A stretch of DNA of 14,791 nt, from positions 1-14,791 of the forward strand of contig JBBRLL010000072.1 in assembly GCA_038231395.1 (NCBI GenBank), given 5' to 3'. Source of the stretch: Stagnihabitans sp038231395. GTDB taxonomy: Bacteria > Pseudomonadota > Alphaproteobacteria > Rhodobacterales > Rhodobacteraceae. This document shows positions 7,680 through 14,791 of this stretch, one piece after another. The first letter of the stretch is position 1. Each line of letters begins with the position of its first letter. The notes under the pieces are model-generated. The model made no database searches. It worked only from the letters and a program-made list of their open reading frames with translations, and had not been told where the DNA came from. The position numbers and the translations under genes are program-made.

Positions 7680-8387
7680 TCACAGCACCAGCTGCGTGTC
7701 GGTCCAGATGCGGAACCCGCCCGCAAAGGCATTGGTATTGTCACCGCGCATGGCTTTTGACGGCAGCTTGTCCAGCTTCTCGACATTGCCGCCGCCGATC
7801 ACGATGTAATCGGGCCGAAACGCCCGATCCAGCAGCTTCACTACCTTGAACAAATGCTTGCGCCACTTTTTGCGCCCGCGCTTTTGCAGACTGGCCTCGC
7901 TCAGATAGTCCTCAAAGCTGCGACCCTTCCGATACGGCATATGCCCGACCTCCAACGGCATGCAAACGTAGTCGATCACCAAAGCCGCACCCAGCCCGGT
8001 GCCCAGCCCCAAAAACAGCATCCGCTTGCCGTGATAACTGCCGACCGCCTGCATCATAGCATCGTTGACGATCCGAAGTGGAGCATCAAAGGCCTTGGTA
8101 AAGTCATAGCTGGTCCAGCCAGAGCCAAGGTTGAACGGCTCCGCCAGAATGCGGTTGTTCAACACCGGACCCGGATAGCCCATTGTGACCGCGTCAAACT
8201 GCACCCCTTCGGCCAGCGCCTTGACGGTTTTCACCATCTCCGCCGCTGTCATCTTTGGGCCGGAATCCGCCTTGCGCTCATCCCCGCTGGCACTGCAGCG
8301 GATTTTGACATGTGATCCGCCAACGTCGAGTGCCAGCACCCGCAGCGCCCCCTGAGCCGGCGCAGCACTTGAGTCCTCTGAAGTCAT
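7680..8387 (-). CDS. ROK-family glucokinase, PpgK-like
   Basis: This 235-residue sugar kinase of the ROK superfamily is closest in pattern to polyphosphate glucokinases. Visible motifs: phosphate-1 loop DVGGSHVK (21-28), the catalytic-Asp region IVNDAMM (106-112, D109), phosphate-2 loop GLGTGLGAA (127-135), EVGHMPY (146-152) and the late GGGN (198-201). The ROK zinc motif CxCGxxGCxE is absent, as in PpgK. It should phosphorylate the glucose released by the downstream GH15 enzyme to glucose-6-phosphate, the substrate of the G6PDH encoded upstream. Whether the donor is polyphosphate or ATP cannot be read from sequence. Start at 8387 has GAGGA about 7 nt upstream. It is 29 bp after the G6PDH gene and 49 bp before the GH15 gene, fitting one transcript. 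Confidence 0.85.
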   Translation of the reverse strand: MTSEDSSAAPAQGALRVLALDVGGSHVKIRCSASGDERKADSGPKMTAAEMVKTVKALAEGVQFDAVTMGYPGPVLNNRILAEPFNLGSGWTSYDFTKAFDAPLRIVNDAMMQAVGSYHGKRMLFLGLGTGLGAALVIDYVCMPLEVGHMPYRKGRSFEDYLSEASLQKRGRKKWRKHLFKVVKLLDRAFRPDYIVIGGGNVEKLDKLPSKAMRGDNTNAFAGGFRIWTDTQLVL

Positions 8388-8416
8388 GGTAGTCCTCGCT
8401 TTCGCTGTTCTGGCAG

Positions 8417-9799
8417 TCAGGTCGCCGGATTGACCCAGCCCCCTGGCGGCGCAAAGGTTTCAAGCGCGGCGTCCGGTCCCCAGCTTCCGGTCTTATAACG
8501 TGCGGGCGGCTCTGAAAGGTCCAGCACCGGGTCAAAAACTCTCCAGGCCAGCTCCACTGCGTCCTGCCGGGTGAACAGACCGGGCCGCCCGGCAATCGCA
8601 TCGCCGATCAGCCGCTCATAGGGCGCCATGTCCGTCGAGGTATCCTCAACCGCCGTCAGCTCCACCGGCTCGCCCAGCATCGCATCGCCCGGCTGTTTGC
8701 GCCGCGCCCCAATCCCGATCTCCAACCCCGGTGAGACGCGAAAGCGCACATAGTTGTGACCCTCTTTTGGCGTCTGATCGAACATTGCAACCGGAGGCTG
8801 GTGAAACTTGACTACGATCTCGGTCGCCCGCACCGGCAGTTCTTTGCCCGCGCGGATGTAGAACGGCACGCCCTGCCAGCGCCAGCTGTCGATATGCAGC
8901 CGCACCGCCACAAAAGTCTCCACGACAGAGCCGGTCTTCACCCCCGGTTCCTTCTGATAGCCGTCAAACTGCCCGCGCACCAGATTGGCCCGCGTCAACG
9001 GCCGGATCGTTTTCAGCAACTGCACCTTGGCGTCGGTCAGATCTTCCGGAGCCTGACTGGCCGGCGGCTCGATCGCCAGCAGCAGCAGCGCGTTCAGCAG
9101 GTGGTTTTCCACGACATCGCGCATGCAGCCCACGCTGTCATAGAACCGGCCCCGTCCCTTGATGCCGAAATCCTCCGCCATGGTGATCTGCACGCTTTGA
9201 ATATGGGTGCGGCTCCACAGGGGTTCCAGAAACGAGTTGGCAAAGCGGAAATACAACAGGTTCTGCACCGCCTCTTTGCCAAGATAATGGTCGATCCGAT
9301 AAATTTCCTGCTCGGGGAAGAACTCGCTCAAAACGGCCCCCAACTCGATGGCGGATTTCAGATTGCGGCCAAACGGCTTTTCCACCATCAGCCGCGCACC
9401 TTTGGCGATCCCGGCGGCTTCAAGCCCCTTGGCAACCGTTTCGAACATCGAGGGCGGAATGGCGAGGTAGAACAGCGGGTGTTTGCACTCCTTCAGCGCC
9501 TCAGCCAGCTTGGAAAATGTCTCAGCCTTGCCGTAATCGCCCGATACATAGTGTAGAAGCCCCTCCAGCCGTTGCATCGAGGCAGTGTCCACCTTCGTGT
9601 AGTGGTTGCCTACCGAGTCACGCGCGCGTGCGATCAGCTGAGTGTCCGACCAGTCCTCCAGCGCCACCCCGACCACGGGCACATCCAGCCGGTTGTGCCG
9701 GCACAGCGCATACAGGGCGGGCAGGATCATCTTGTGCGCAAGGTCGCCGGACACGCCGAACACCACCAGCGCGTCACAGGGGAATGTCGCATTTTCCAT
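8417..9799 (-). CDS. zwf: Glucose-6-phosphate 1-dehydrogenase, divergent class
   Basis: This 460-residue enzyme oxidises glucose-6-phosphate to 6-phosphogluconolactone with reduction of NAD(P)+. The nucleotide-binding start is GVSGDLAHKMILPALYAL (15-32). EKPFG is at 140-144, the substrate-binding RIDHYLGKE at 168-176, and the catalytic-base region VVENHLL at 229-235 (H233). The conserved YIRAGKELP segment is at 314-322. GDLAHKM replaces the usual GDLAKRK; this variant is known to me from a second G6PDH class that sits in gnd-containing operons, so it looks like a true class feature, not decay. It begins 5 bp after the gnd stop, with AAGG about 13 nt ahead, so the two are surely co-transcribed. 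No lactonase gene (pgl) is in the operon. Confidence 0.93.
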   Translation of the reverse strand: MENATFPCDALVVFGVSGDLAHKMILPALYALCRHNRLDVPVVGVALEDWSDTQLIARARDSVGNHYTKVDTASMQRLEGLLHYVSGDYGKAETFSKLAEALKECKHPLFYLAIPPSMFETVAKGLEAAGIAKGARLMVEKPFGRNLKSAIELGAVLSEFFPEQEIYRIDHYLGKEAVQNLLYFRFANSFLEPLWSRTHIQSVQITMAEDFGIKGRGRFYDSVGCMRDVVENHLLNALLLLAIEPPASQAPEDLTDAKVQLLKTIRPLTRANLVRGQFDGYQKEPGVKTGSVVETFVAVRLHIDSWRWQGVPFYIRAGKELPVRATEIVVKFHQPPVAMFDQTPKEGHNYVRFRVSPGLEIGIGARRKQPGDAMLGEPVELTAVEDTSTDMAPYERLIGDAIAGRPGLFTRQDAVELAWRVFDPVLDLSEPPARYKTGSWGPDAALETFAPPGGWVNPAT

Positions 9800-9804
9800 C
9801 CTGC

Positions 9805-10803
9805 TCAGCCCTTCTTCTCGACATGGCCGCCAAAAGCGTGGCGCATGGCTGACAACATCTGGTTGGCGAAGTCGGCATCGCCACGCGACGAAAACCGCGC
9901 GAACAGTGCCGAGGCCAGCACCGGTGCTGGCACCCCGACATCGGTTGCGGCGGCCAGGGTCCAGCGACCCTCGCCCGAATCCGACACGCGGCCCGTAAAC
10001 CCCGATAGCTGGTGGTCCTGCTTTAACGCCGCCGCTGTCAGGTCCAGCAGCCAGGATGAAATTACGCTGGAATGCCGCCAGACCTCGGCAACTTCAGGCA
10101 GATCAATATCAAAGCGATAATACTTCGGATCGCGCAACGGTGCGGTTTCGGCATCTGCCGTCTGGTCCTGATTGCCGGCATTCGCGGAATGCAGCAGGTT
10201 CAGCCCCTCAGAATAGGCCTGCATCACGCCGTATTCGATGCCGTTGTGCACCATCTTGACGAAGTGACCAGCACCCGTATTGCCGCAATGCAGATAACCG
10301 AGGGCGGCGGTTCCGGTGGCAGGCTCTGCGCCCGGCTCGGCGCCTGGGGCAAGGGCAGCAAAGATCGGGTCCAGCCGCTGCACGGCTGGCTTGGGTCCGC
10401 CGATCATCAGGCAATAGCCCCGCTCCAGCCCCCAGACGCCGCCGCTGGTGCCGGCGTCAATCACGTCGATCCCTTGCGCCGACAGTTCGCCGCCCAAATC
10501 AACCGCGTCGCGATAAAAGCTGTTGCCACCATCAATCAACGCATCGCCCCGCTGCATCTTGGCCGCAAGGTCGCGGGCAATTTTGGCGGTTATCGCTGCT
10601 GGCAACATCAGCCAGACCGCGCGTGGCGGCGTCAGTTTCGCCAAAAGATCCTCGGCAGAGGTGGCGCCGGTGGCACCCTCGCCCGCCATCCTGGCCACAT
10701 TTGCGGCGTTGGTGTCAAAGACGACGCACTGGTGCCCCGCTTTCAACAACCGGCGCGCCATATTCGCCCCCATCCGTCCAAGCCCGATCATTCCGATTTG
10801 CAT
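9805..10803 (-). CDS. gnd: 6-phosphogluconate dehydrogenase (decarboxylating), short NAD-type
   Basis: At 332 residues this is the short class (about 300-335 residues, against about 470 for E. coli Gnd). It converts 6-phosphogluconate to ribulose-5-phosphate and CO2. The Rossmann loop GLGRMG is at 7-12, and the second strand ends VVFD (D30), where NADP-dependent enzymes carry Asn-Arg-Ser/Thr, which suggests NAD+ use. DGGNS is at 91-95, SGG at 120-122, and the active-site block GHFVKMVHNGIEYG at 179-192 (K183 as base; H186, N187, E190 and Y191 around the substrate). It is first in the operon, with AGGGG eight nt before the ATG. A probably NAD-linked 6PGDH beside a G6PDH suggests the pathway supplies both carbon and respiratory reductant. 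Confidence 0.93.
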   Translation of the reverse strand: MQIGMIGLGRMGANMARRLLKAGHQCVVFDTNAANVARMAGEGATGATSAEDLLAKLTPPRAVWLMLPAAITAKIARDLAAKMQRGDALIDGGNSFYRDAVDLGGELSAQGIDVIDAGTSGGVWGLERGYCLMIGGPKPAVQRLDPIFAALAPGAEPGAEPATGTAALGYLHCGNTGAGHFVKMVHNGIEYGVMQAYSEGLNLLHSANAGNQDQTADAETAPLRDPKYYRFDIDLPEVAEVWRHSSVISSWLLDLTAAALKQDHQLSGFTGRVSDSGEGRWTLAAATDVGVPAPVLASALFARFSSRGDADFANQMLSAMRHAFGGHVEKKG

Positions 10804-10902
10804 TATCTACCCCTTAAACTGAGTCCTGCGTTTGCAGAGCCTTCACAAGGTCTTTGGCAAACACATAAATCAATCATCATGCGCCTAGTCGCCTGCGGCG
10901 CT

Positions 10903-10914
10903 TTGCAAGTGCAA
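10903..10914. promoter_or_regulatory. palindromic candidate operator upstream of gnd
   Basis: TTGCA-AG-TGCAA is a perfect 12-bp palindrome about 100 bp upstream of the gnd start. A second inverted pair, GCGCC (10881-10885) with GGCGC (10897-10901), lies just inside it. The palindrome shape resembles half-sites of LacI-type sugar regulators, which would suit a glucan-use operon. No regulator gene is present in the window and no clear -35/-10 pair could be fixed, so this is only a candidate. Confidence 0.3.
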
Positions 10915-11107
10915 GCATTTGTTGAGCAAGCCTAGCCCGCCATGAAGGTCTGCGCAATTTGCGCTGGGTCATTGTCACGACGAAGTGCGATGCCCCGACC
11001 GAACGTCCTCCTTCAGCACCCTTGGGGCGGGTGATGTCTCAACCCAACTGCGGGCAGTATCAGAGCAAAATGCTCGAGCGCGGCCGGGCGGTGCTCTAGC
11101 GTCATTG

Positions 11108-11188
11108 CATGATCCAACCCAGCCCTTTCGATACTTCAAAGCCTCATCTGAGATCGTTTGGCTCGCGGTAATGATGTACGTGCGGTTC
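11108..11188 (+). pseudogene. IS6-type transposase N-terminal fragment
   Basis: About 27 codons read HDPTQPFRYFKASSEIVWLA followed by VMMYVRF, the conserved start of IS6-family transposases (QPFRYFKASPE-type entry into the N-terminal helix-turn-helix). After the final Phe at 11188 the expected PLSLRNVEDLL continuation is absent and the frame passes into IS4-type sequence. No terminal repeat was found. This is a short relic, non-functional. Confidence 0.55.
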
Positions 11189-11375
11189 GGTTGCCCCGAA
11201 TGTCTTCGCGATGGCAAGGCGGTTGACCACCGCGACCAGTTGGCCAACTGCATCACCGCCTGGAGGACCTTTTGGATGACGATGCTGCGCAGGGCCGAAC
11301 CGGCCGGCGCACCGGCCGCGATCTTTGGCGACACCGAACTGGCGCTGCTCGAGCGTACCGCTCCTGCGCTAAAGC
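11189..11375 (+). pseudogene. IS4/Tn5-type transposase C-terminal fragment
   Basis: In frame with the IS6 relic, about 62 codons carry the Tn5-like IS4 family pattern: a Gly-Cys start, HRDQLANC, AWRTFWMTMLRRAEP, then ELALLERTAPALK. The segment between LANC and AWRTF looks shorter than in relatives, so an internal deletion is likely. The match stops where the IS66-type end GTAAGCC begins (11376), suggesting that IS66 inserted into, or next to, an already dead IS4 copy. Confidence 0.5.
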
Positions 11376-12835
11376 GTAAGCCTACGCCGGGGACCGCGGT
11401 CAGTTGGTATTGACTTGGGCTTTGGCGGTTTTCCAGCTCCATGGGAGCAGGTCGGGCAGCTTTGAGACTGGCAGGTCGGATATCGTGGCGATGATGTCGG
11501 CGAGCCAGGCTTGTGGGTCGATGCCGTTGAGCTTGGCGGTGCCGATCATGGAATAGCTGAAGGCGGCGCGGTGGCCGCCACGTTCTGATCCGGCGAAGAG
11601 CCACGATTTTCGGCCCAAGGCCACGCCGCGCAGGGCTCGTTCGGCGGCGTTGTTCGTCAGGCAAACACGTCCATCCCGCAGGAATTGCGTGAAGCCCGGC
11701 CAATGGCCAGGCGACAGCAGATAGTCGATGGCCTTGGCCACCTTGGCATGTTTGGACAAGAGGGCGCGTTCGCGCCGCAACCAACACTGCAGATCCTCGA
11801 CCAGCGGGGCATACAAGTGCTGGCGGACCTCCAGCCGATCCGCCGGGGATAGACCGTTGATGTCGCGCTCGATATCGAAGAGGGCATTGATGCGGCGGAC
11901 GGCATCGAAGGCGATCGGTGAGATTTCCTTGTCCGCGCGGCCCTTTCGAATGTTGCCCTCGACATCAGCCAGATCGAAGAATTTGCGGCGTGCATGGCTC
12001 CAGCAAAGCGCTGAGGTGACGGGTCCGGGTTTTCGCTTTGGGTCGTAAAGCTGGTTGTAACCGGCATAAGCGTCAGCTTGCAGGATGCCCGTCCAGCCCT
12101 TCAGATGCCCGGTCGGGTGTTCCCCGCCCCGATCGCGGGAGAACTTGAAGATCACTGCCGGTGGCGTGGTGCCGGCAAAGGGAAGGTCGTCGCGGACATA
12201 GGTCCAGAGCCGGGCGGTCCTGGTGCCGTCGCGCGCCAGCAAGGGCACGGTGGTATCATCGCCATGCAACCTGTCGGCGGCCAATACATGGGCCTCGATC
12301 AGCCGATGCAGCGGCATCAGCAACCCGGTCACGGCACCGATCTGGTCGGCCAGAGTCGAAAGGCTGAGATCCACCCCTTCCCGGGCATAGCGTTCGGCTT
12401 GGCGGTTCAGGGGCTGATGCTGGCCGAACTTTTCAAAGGCGATCATGGCCAGCAGGTTCGGCCCCGCCCAACCCCGCGAGACCGGGTGGAAGGGTGCAGG
12501 CGGCTGGCTGATCTTCTCGCAGTCCCGGCAGGTAAACTTCTCCCGCACGGTCTGGATCACCTTCCACTGCCGGGGCACCACCTCGAGCGTCTCAGTCACA
12601 TCTTCGCCCATCTTCACGATCTTGGCCGACCCGCAGCAGGTGCAGGCAGCAGCGCCTCGATCACCACGCGCTCGCGCGGCAGATGGGCCGGGAACGATTT
12701 CTTCACCGGATGACGCCGATCAAAGCCCGCCACCTTGGTGGTTTGCCCCACAGCCTGTTCCGCCCGGATCGCATCCTCGGTGGCTGCACTCTCCAGCTCC
12801 TCGAGCTGTAGTTCCAGCCGACTGACGGGCGTGCA
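11376..12835 (-). mobile_element. IS66-family element, truncated at its tnpC-proximal side
   Basis: The left boundary is placed at GTAAGCC (11376-11382), which resembles the GTAAGCG-type terminal repeats of IS66 elements and lies 24 bp past the tnpC stop. The other end is missing: tnpC loses homology near 12825-12840 and no tnpA/tnpB (IS66 orf1/orf2) genes or second terminal repeat follow. Because one end is gone, no target duplication can be checked. The element can no longer move by itself. Confidence 0.65.
11400..12826 (-). pseudogene. tnpC: IS66 TnpC DDE transposase, N-terminally truncated and frameshifted
   Basis: The main frame (12617 to 11400, about 405 residues) holds the second half of the zinc finger (CRDC) and the DDE domain. 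Acidic residues are at LHGDDTTVP (D120/D121), LQADAYAGY (D182) and NNAAERALRG (E327), and the C-terminal domain ends naturally after LLPWSWK. The preceding part, from RLELQLEELES to FPAHLPRERVVIE, lies in another frame (about 12826 to 12656). One base appears to be missing at about 12647-12655, inside the segment that should read A-C-T-C-C-G and supply the first zinc-finger Cys pair. About 80-100 residues before RLELQLEELE are also missing. IS66 tnpC is not known to need frameshifting, so this is a mutation (or a sequencing error). Confidence 0.8.
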
Positions 12836-12916
12836 GCAATGGATCCACAGCAATTCGCGAAAACAGCCTTTCAACCGAAAAGTCACGTCAAGGGCGCGCG
12901 ATCAAAAATTGGATAG

Positions 12917-13102
12917 CTGGCACCGGAGATCTTACAGCGTTGCTTTGAGGAAAAATCTGGTTGTCACTTGATCTGCAAGGCCCGGTACGAAATCGGCAAA
13001 TTCCAGATCGCATTTCTGTGGCTCTGCGTGCTGTCGTTCGCACTGAACCTGGTATTTTCCTGGCAAATCAAAACCGCCGGCGCCGATTTGAAGCGCATCT
13101 AA
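12917..13102 (+). pseudogene. C-terminal fragment of an unrecognised membrane protein
   Basis: An open frame bounded upstream by a TAG (12914-12916) and without any ATG or GTG start ends at TAA 13100-13102. Its last 40 residues look like real protein: KARYEIGKFQ, a membrane helix IAFLWLCVLSFALNLVF, then a polar SWQIKTAGADLKRI end. That pattern fits the last helix and cytosolic tail of an integral membrane protein. I do not recognise the family. Upstream coding is lost at the border with the IS66 remnant. Its stop overlaps the convergent kup stop by 2 bp, an arrangement that suggests the two genes were neighbours before the IS damage. Confidence 0.35.
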
Positions 13103-14727
13103 AGCTCGATCTGCTGACCAATCGCCATGGTCCTGTTGGGAGGCAAGTTATAGGTCGCTGATGTGCGCGATGTGTTGCGCCACAAAAACGCGAACAGCAG
13201 CACCTGCATCGATTTCAACAGCCCATGTTTGGGCGAGGCCACGACCGTTTCATGCCCCAAATAGTAGGTCGCCGTTTCCGGATCCACTTCCAGTCCCAAC
13301 AGACTGCAAAACCGGAGGACCACCCGGATATTTGGCGACTGCATAAAGCCGTAATGCGCAACAATCCGGTAAAATCCTGGCGCTAGGCCCTCTAATTGAA
13401 CGCGTTCGTTGCTGGGCACGCGGGGTACATCCTCGATCACCACTGTCACAAAGATCACACGTTCATGCAGTACTGATGCATGGTCCAGGTCGCGCAACAA
13501 CACCGACGGCGTCGCATCCTTGACCGAGGTCATGTAGATCGCCGTGCCCGGTACGCGCAGAGGTGGTGCTTCCTTAATCCGCAGAAAGAACTTGTCCAGC
13601 GGCTCGCGGTCATTGCGGGTCAACCCGCGCAACTCTGCCGTTCCCTGCCGCCAGACTGCCATGACGGTAAAGATCAGCGTGGCAATCAACACCGGATACC
13701 AACCACCTTCAAAGAACTTGAACATGTTGGAGCCAAAGAACGCCATGTCGATCACCAGGAATGAGCCCGCAAGCGGTACCGCAAGAACCGGGTTCCAGCC
13801 GAACCGCAGGGCCACAAAGAAGGCCAGACACGTCGTGATCACCATATCGGCCGACACCGCCAGACCATAGGCCGCCGCAAGATTACCCGAGGTGCGAAAG
13901 CCGATCACCAGCCCGATGGTTGCCAGCATCAGCGACCAGTTGACGAAGGGAATGTAGATCTGGCCGATGTGGTCGCGGTCGGTCTGGACGATGCTGACCC
14001 TCGGCAGCTGCCCCAGTTGCACGGCTTGACGGGTCAGAGAGAACACCCCCGAAATCACTGCCTGCGAGGCGATGATCGTGGCCATTGTGGCCAGCAAAAT
14101 CAGCGGATAGTGCATCCAGACCGGGCTCAACGAATAGAACGGATGCTCGATCTGCGGCGGATGGGCTAGAATGCCCGCACCCTGCCCGAAATAATTCAAA
14201 AGCAGCGACGGCAAGGCCACGAAAAACCACGCAATGCGGATCGGATCGCGGCCAAAATGGCCCATGTCGGCATAGAGCGCCTCTCCCCCCGTGACCGCCA
14301 GAAAGACCGTGCCAAGGATCAGATAGCCCATCAGTCCATTACCAAAAAGAAACGTCACCGCATAGAACGGGTTCAGCGCCACAAAAACGCCGGGATATTG
14401 CACGATGCCCCCAATGCCCAAAAGCGCCAGCACCAGAAACCACAAGAGCATCACCGGGCCAAACAGCGCCCCAATCTTCGTCGTGCCTTGACGCTGGACT
14501 GCGAACAGTCCCAGCAGGATCGCGATGGTGATAGGAACTACAAAATCATCAAAGGCACTGGTTTCGACCTTCAACCCCTCAATCGCGCTTAGGACTGAGA
14601 TGGCGGGGGTGATCGTTCCATCGCCAAACAGCAGCGCTGCCCCGAACAGGCCCCAGGGGAATCGCGTTTGGAATCTGACCTGATCTGAGGGGTCTTGCGG
14701 ATTTCGTGGGGATGGATTCTTGGGCAT
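13099..14727 (-). CDS. kup: Kup-family potassium transporter, N-terminus missing
   Basis: The frame encodes 542 residues of a KUP/HAK/KT K+ transporter. From residue 26 the match is clear: GLFGAALLFGDGTITPAISV, LNPFYAV, GGEALYADMGHFG and QGAGIL. About ten hydrophobic segments follow to about residue 370, then the cytoplasmic C-domain (PGTAIYMTS, LHERVIFVTV, GFYRIVAHYGFMQ) and a natural end (LPPNRTMAIGQQIEL). Full-length Kup has about 620-650 residues; the first ~100, holding TM1-2 and the GDIGTSPLY filter-like motif, are replaced by a Lys/Pro/Gln-rich stretch (residues 1-25) unlike Kup. The breakpoint is near nt 14655. The frame is open to the window edge, so ATG 14727 is only nominal. Without TM1-2 transport is unlikely. 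Confidence 0.8.
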   Translation of the reverse strand: MPKNPSPRNPQDPSDQVRFQTRFPWGLFGAALLFGDGTITPAISVLSAIEGLKVETSAFDDFVVPITIAILLGLFAVQRQGTTKIGALFGPVMLLWFLVLALLGIGGIVQYPGVFVALNPFYAVTFLFGNGLMGYLILGTVFLAVTGGEALYADMGHFGRDPIRIAWFFVALPSLLLNYFGQGAGILAHPPQIEHPFYSLSPVWMHYPLILLATMATIIASQAVISGVFSLTRQAVQLGQLPRVSIVQTDRDHIGQIYIPFVNWSLMLATIGLVIGFRTSGNLAAAYGLAVSADMVITTCLAFFVALRFGWNPVLAVPLAGSFLVIDMAFFGSNMFKFFEGGWYPVLIATLIFTVMAVWRQGTAELRGLTRNDREPLDKFFLRIKEAPPLRVPGTAIYMTSVKDATPSVLLRDLDHASVLHERVIFVTVVIEDVPRVPSNERVQLEGLAPGFYRIVAHYGFMQSPNIRVVLRFCSLLGLEVDPETATYYLGHETVVASPKHGLLKSMQVLLFAFLWRNTSRTSATYNLPPNRTMAIGQQIEL

Positions 14728-14791
14728 GAAACGCCCTTCTGGAGCCCGTTCCCCGCATGGATATCTTTCTGTCTGCCTTCGGCGACATCCC
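14656..14791. other. unassigned sequence where the kup 5' end should be
   Basis: These ~135 bp replace the start of kup. None of the three - strand frames shows Kup N-terminal residues, and no known transposase piece is visible. It may be the end of an insertion element or a deletion junction that continues beyond the window. Confidence 0.3.

Noticed and set aside
8756..9556. 266-residue + strand ORF
   Set aside because: Antisense shadow of zwf, with His/Gln/Arg-rich composition and no family features.
10975..11787. 270-residue - strand ORF
   Set aside because: It runs antisense to the IS6/IS4 relics, then out of frame through the IS66 transposase gene on the same strand; composition is Arg/Ser/Pro-rich and no motif is seen.
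13064..13090. CAAATC…GATTTG inverted repeat as a kup terminator
   Set aside because: The 15-nt loop and lack of a T-run make it weak, and it lies inside the membrane-protein fragment.
1..14791. CRISPR array, toxin-antitoxin pair, or defence system
   Set aside because: No regularly spaced repeats and no small paired toxin-antitoxin genes or defence effectors were found; ArdC is the only restriction-related gene.

Overview
The window reads as GC-rich alphaproteobacterial DNA, most like the Rhodobacteraceae/Paracoccaceae. This is a judgement from protein flavour (ArdC and DUF932 plasmid-type genes, an IS66 copy, a short NAD-type Gnd, the glucan-to-pentose-phosphate gene set), not from a database match. 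It is a patchwork: one intact metabolic operon sits between two belts of mobile-element debris and broken genes.

Left belt (1-3990). The + strand carries the 3' part of a large Tn554 TnpB-like tyrosine recombinase gene. It stays in one frame for about 1.76 kb but holds two in-frame amber codons. Its stop overlaps (ATGA) the start of a small DUF6262/TnpC-like DNA-binding protein gene. That gene converges on, and overlaps by 69 bp, an antirestriction-type ArdC gene on the - strand, whose last ~22 codons look borrowed from the transposon. Upstream of ardC on the same strand is a DUF932 gene that has lost its 3' half. A 24-bp sequence at 3966-3989 has exactly the layout of a tRNA 3' end (T-loop, T-stem half, acceptor half, discriminator, CCA) but no matching 5' part, so it may be the att scar at one edge of an integrated island.

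Junk zone (3990-5305). There is about 500 bp without a recognisable gene, then a small two-helix membrane ORF running into a GH39-type glycosidase fragment on the opposite strand. The glycosidase lacks its catalytic half.

Core operon (10803 down to 5306, - strand). Four tightly spaced intact genes, in transcription order: 6-phosphogluconate dehydrogenase (short, Asp after strand beta-2, probably NAD-preferring), a divergent-class glucose-6-phosphate dehydrogenase, a ROK/PpgK-like glucokinase, and a GH15 glucoamylase/glucodextranase-like enzyme without a signal peptide. Together they form a cytoplasmic route from alpha-glucan to glucose, glucose-6-phosphate, 6-phosphogluconate and ribulose-5-phosphate plus CO2, with reduced cofactors made on the way. 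A perfect TTGCA-AG-TGCAA palindrome about 100 bp upstream of the first gene is a candidate operator.

Right belt (10930-14791). Fragments of an IS6-type and an IS4/Tn5-type transposase are fused in frame. An IS66-type element, itself frameshifted and missing its tnpC start, is inserted in or abuts the IS4 fragment. A stranded C-terminal piece of an unrecognised membrane protein follows. A Kup-family potassium transporter gene with an intact C-terminus but no normal N-terminus runs to the window edge.

I see no CRISPR array, rRNA or complete tRNA. I also see no clearly new biological system. The items most worth checking are the amber-split recombinase, the tRNA-end scar, and the self-contained glucan-oxidation operon.
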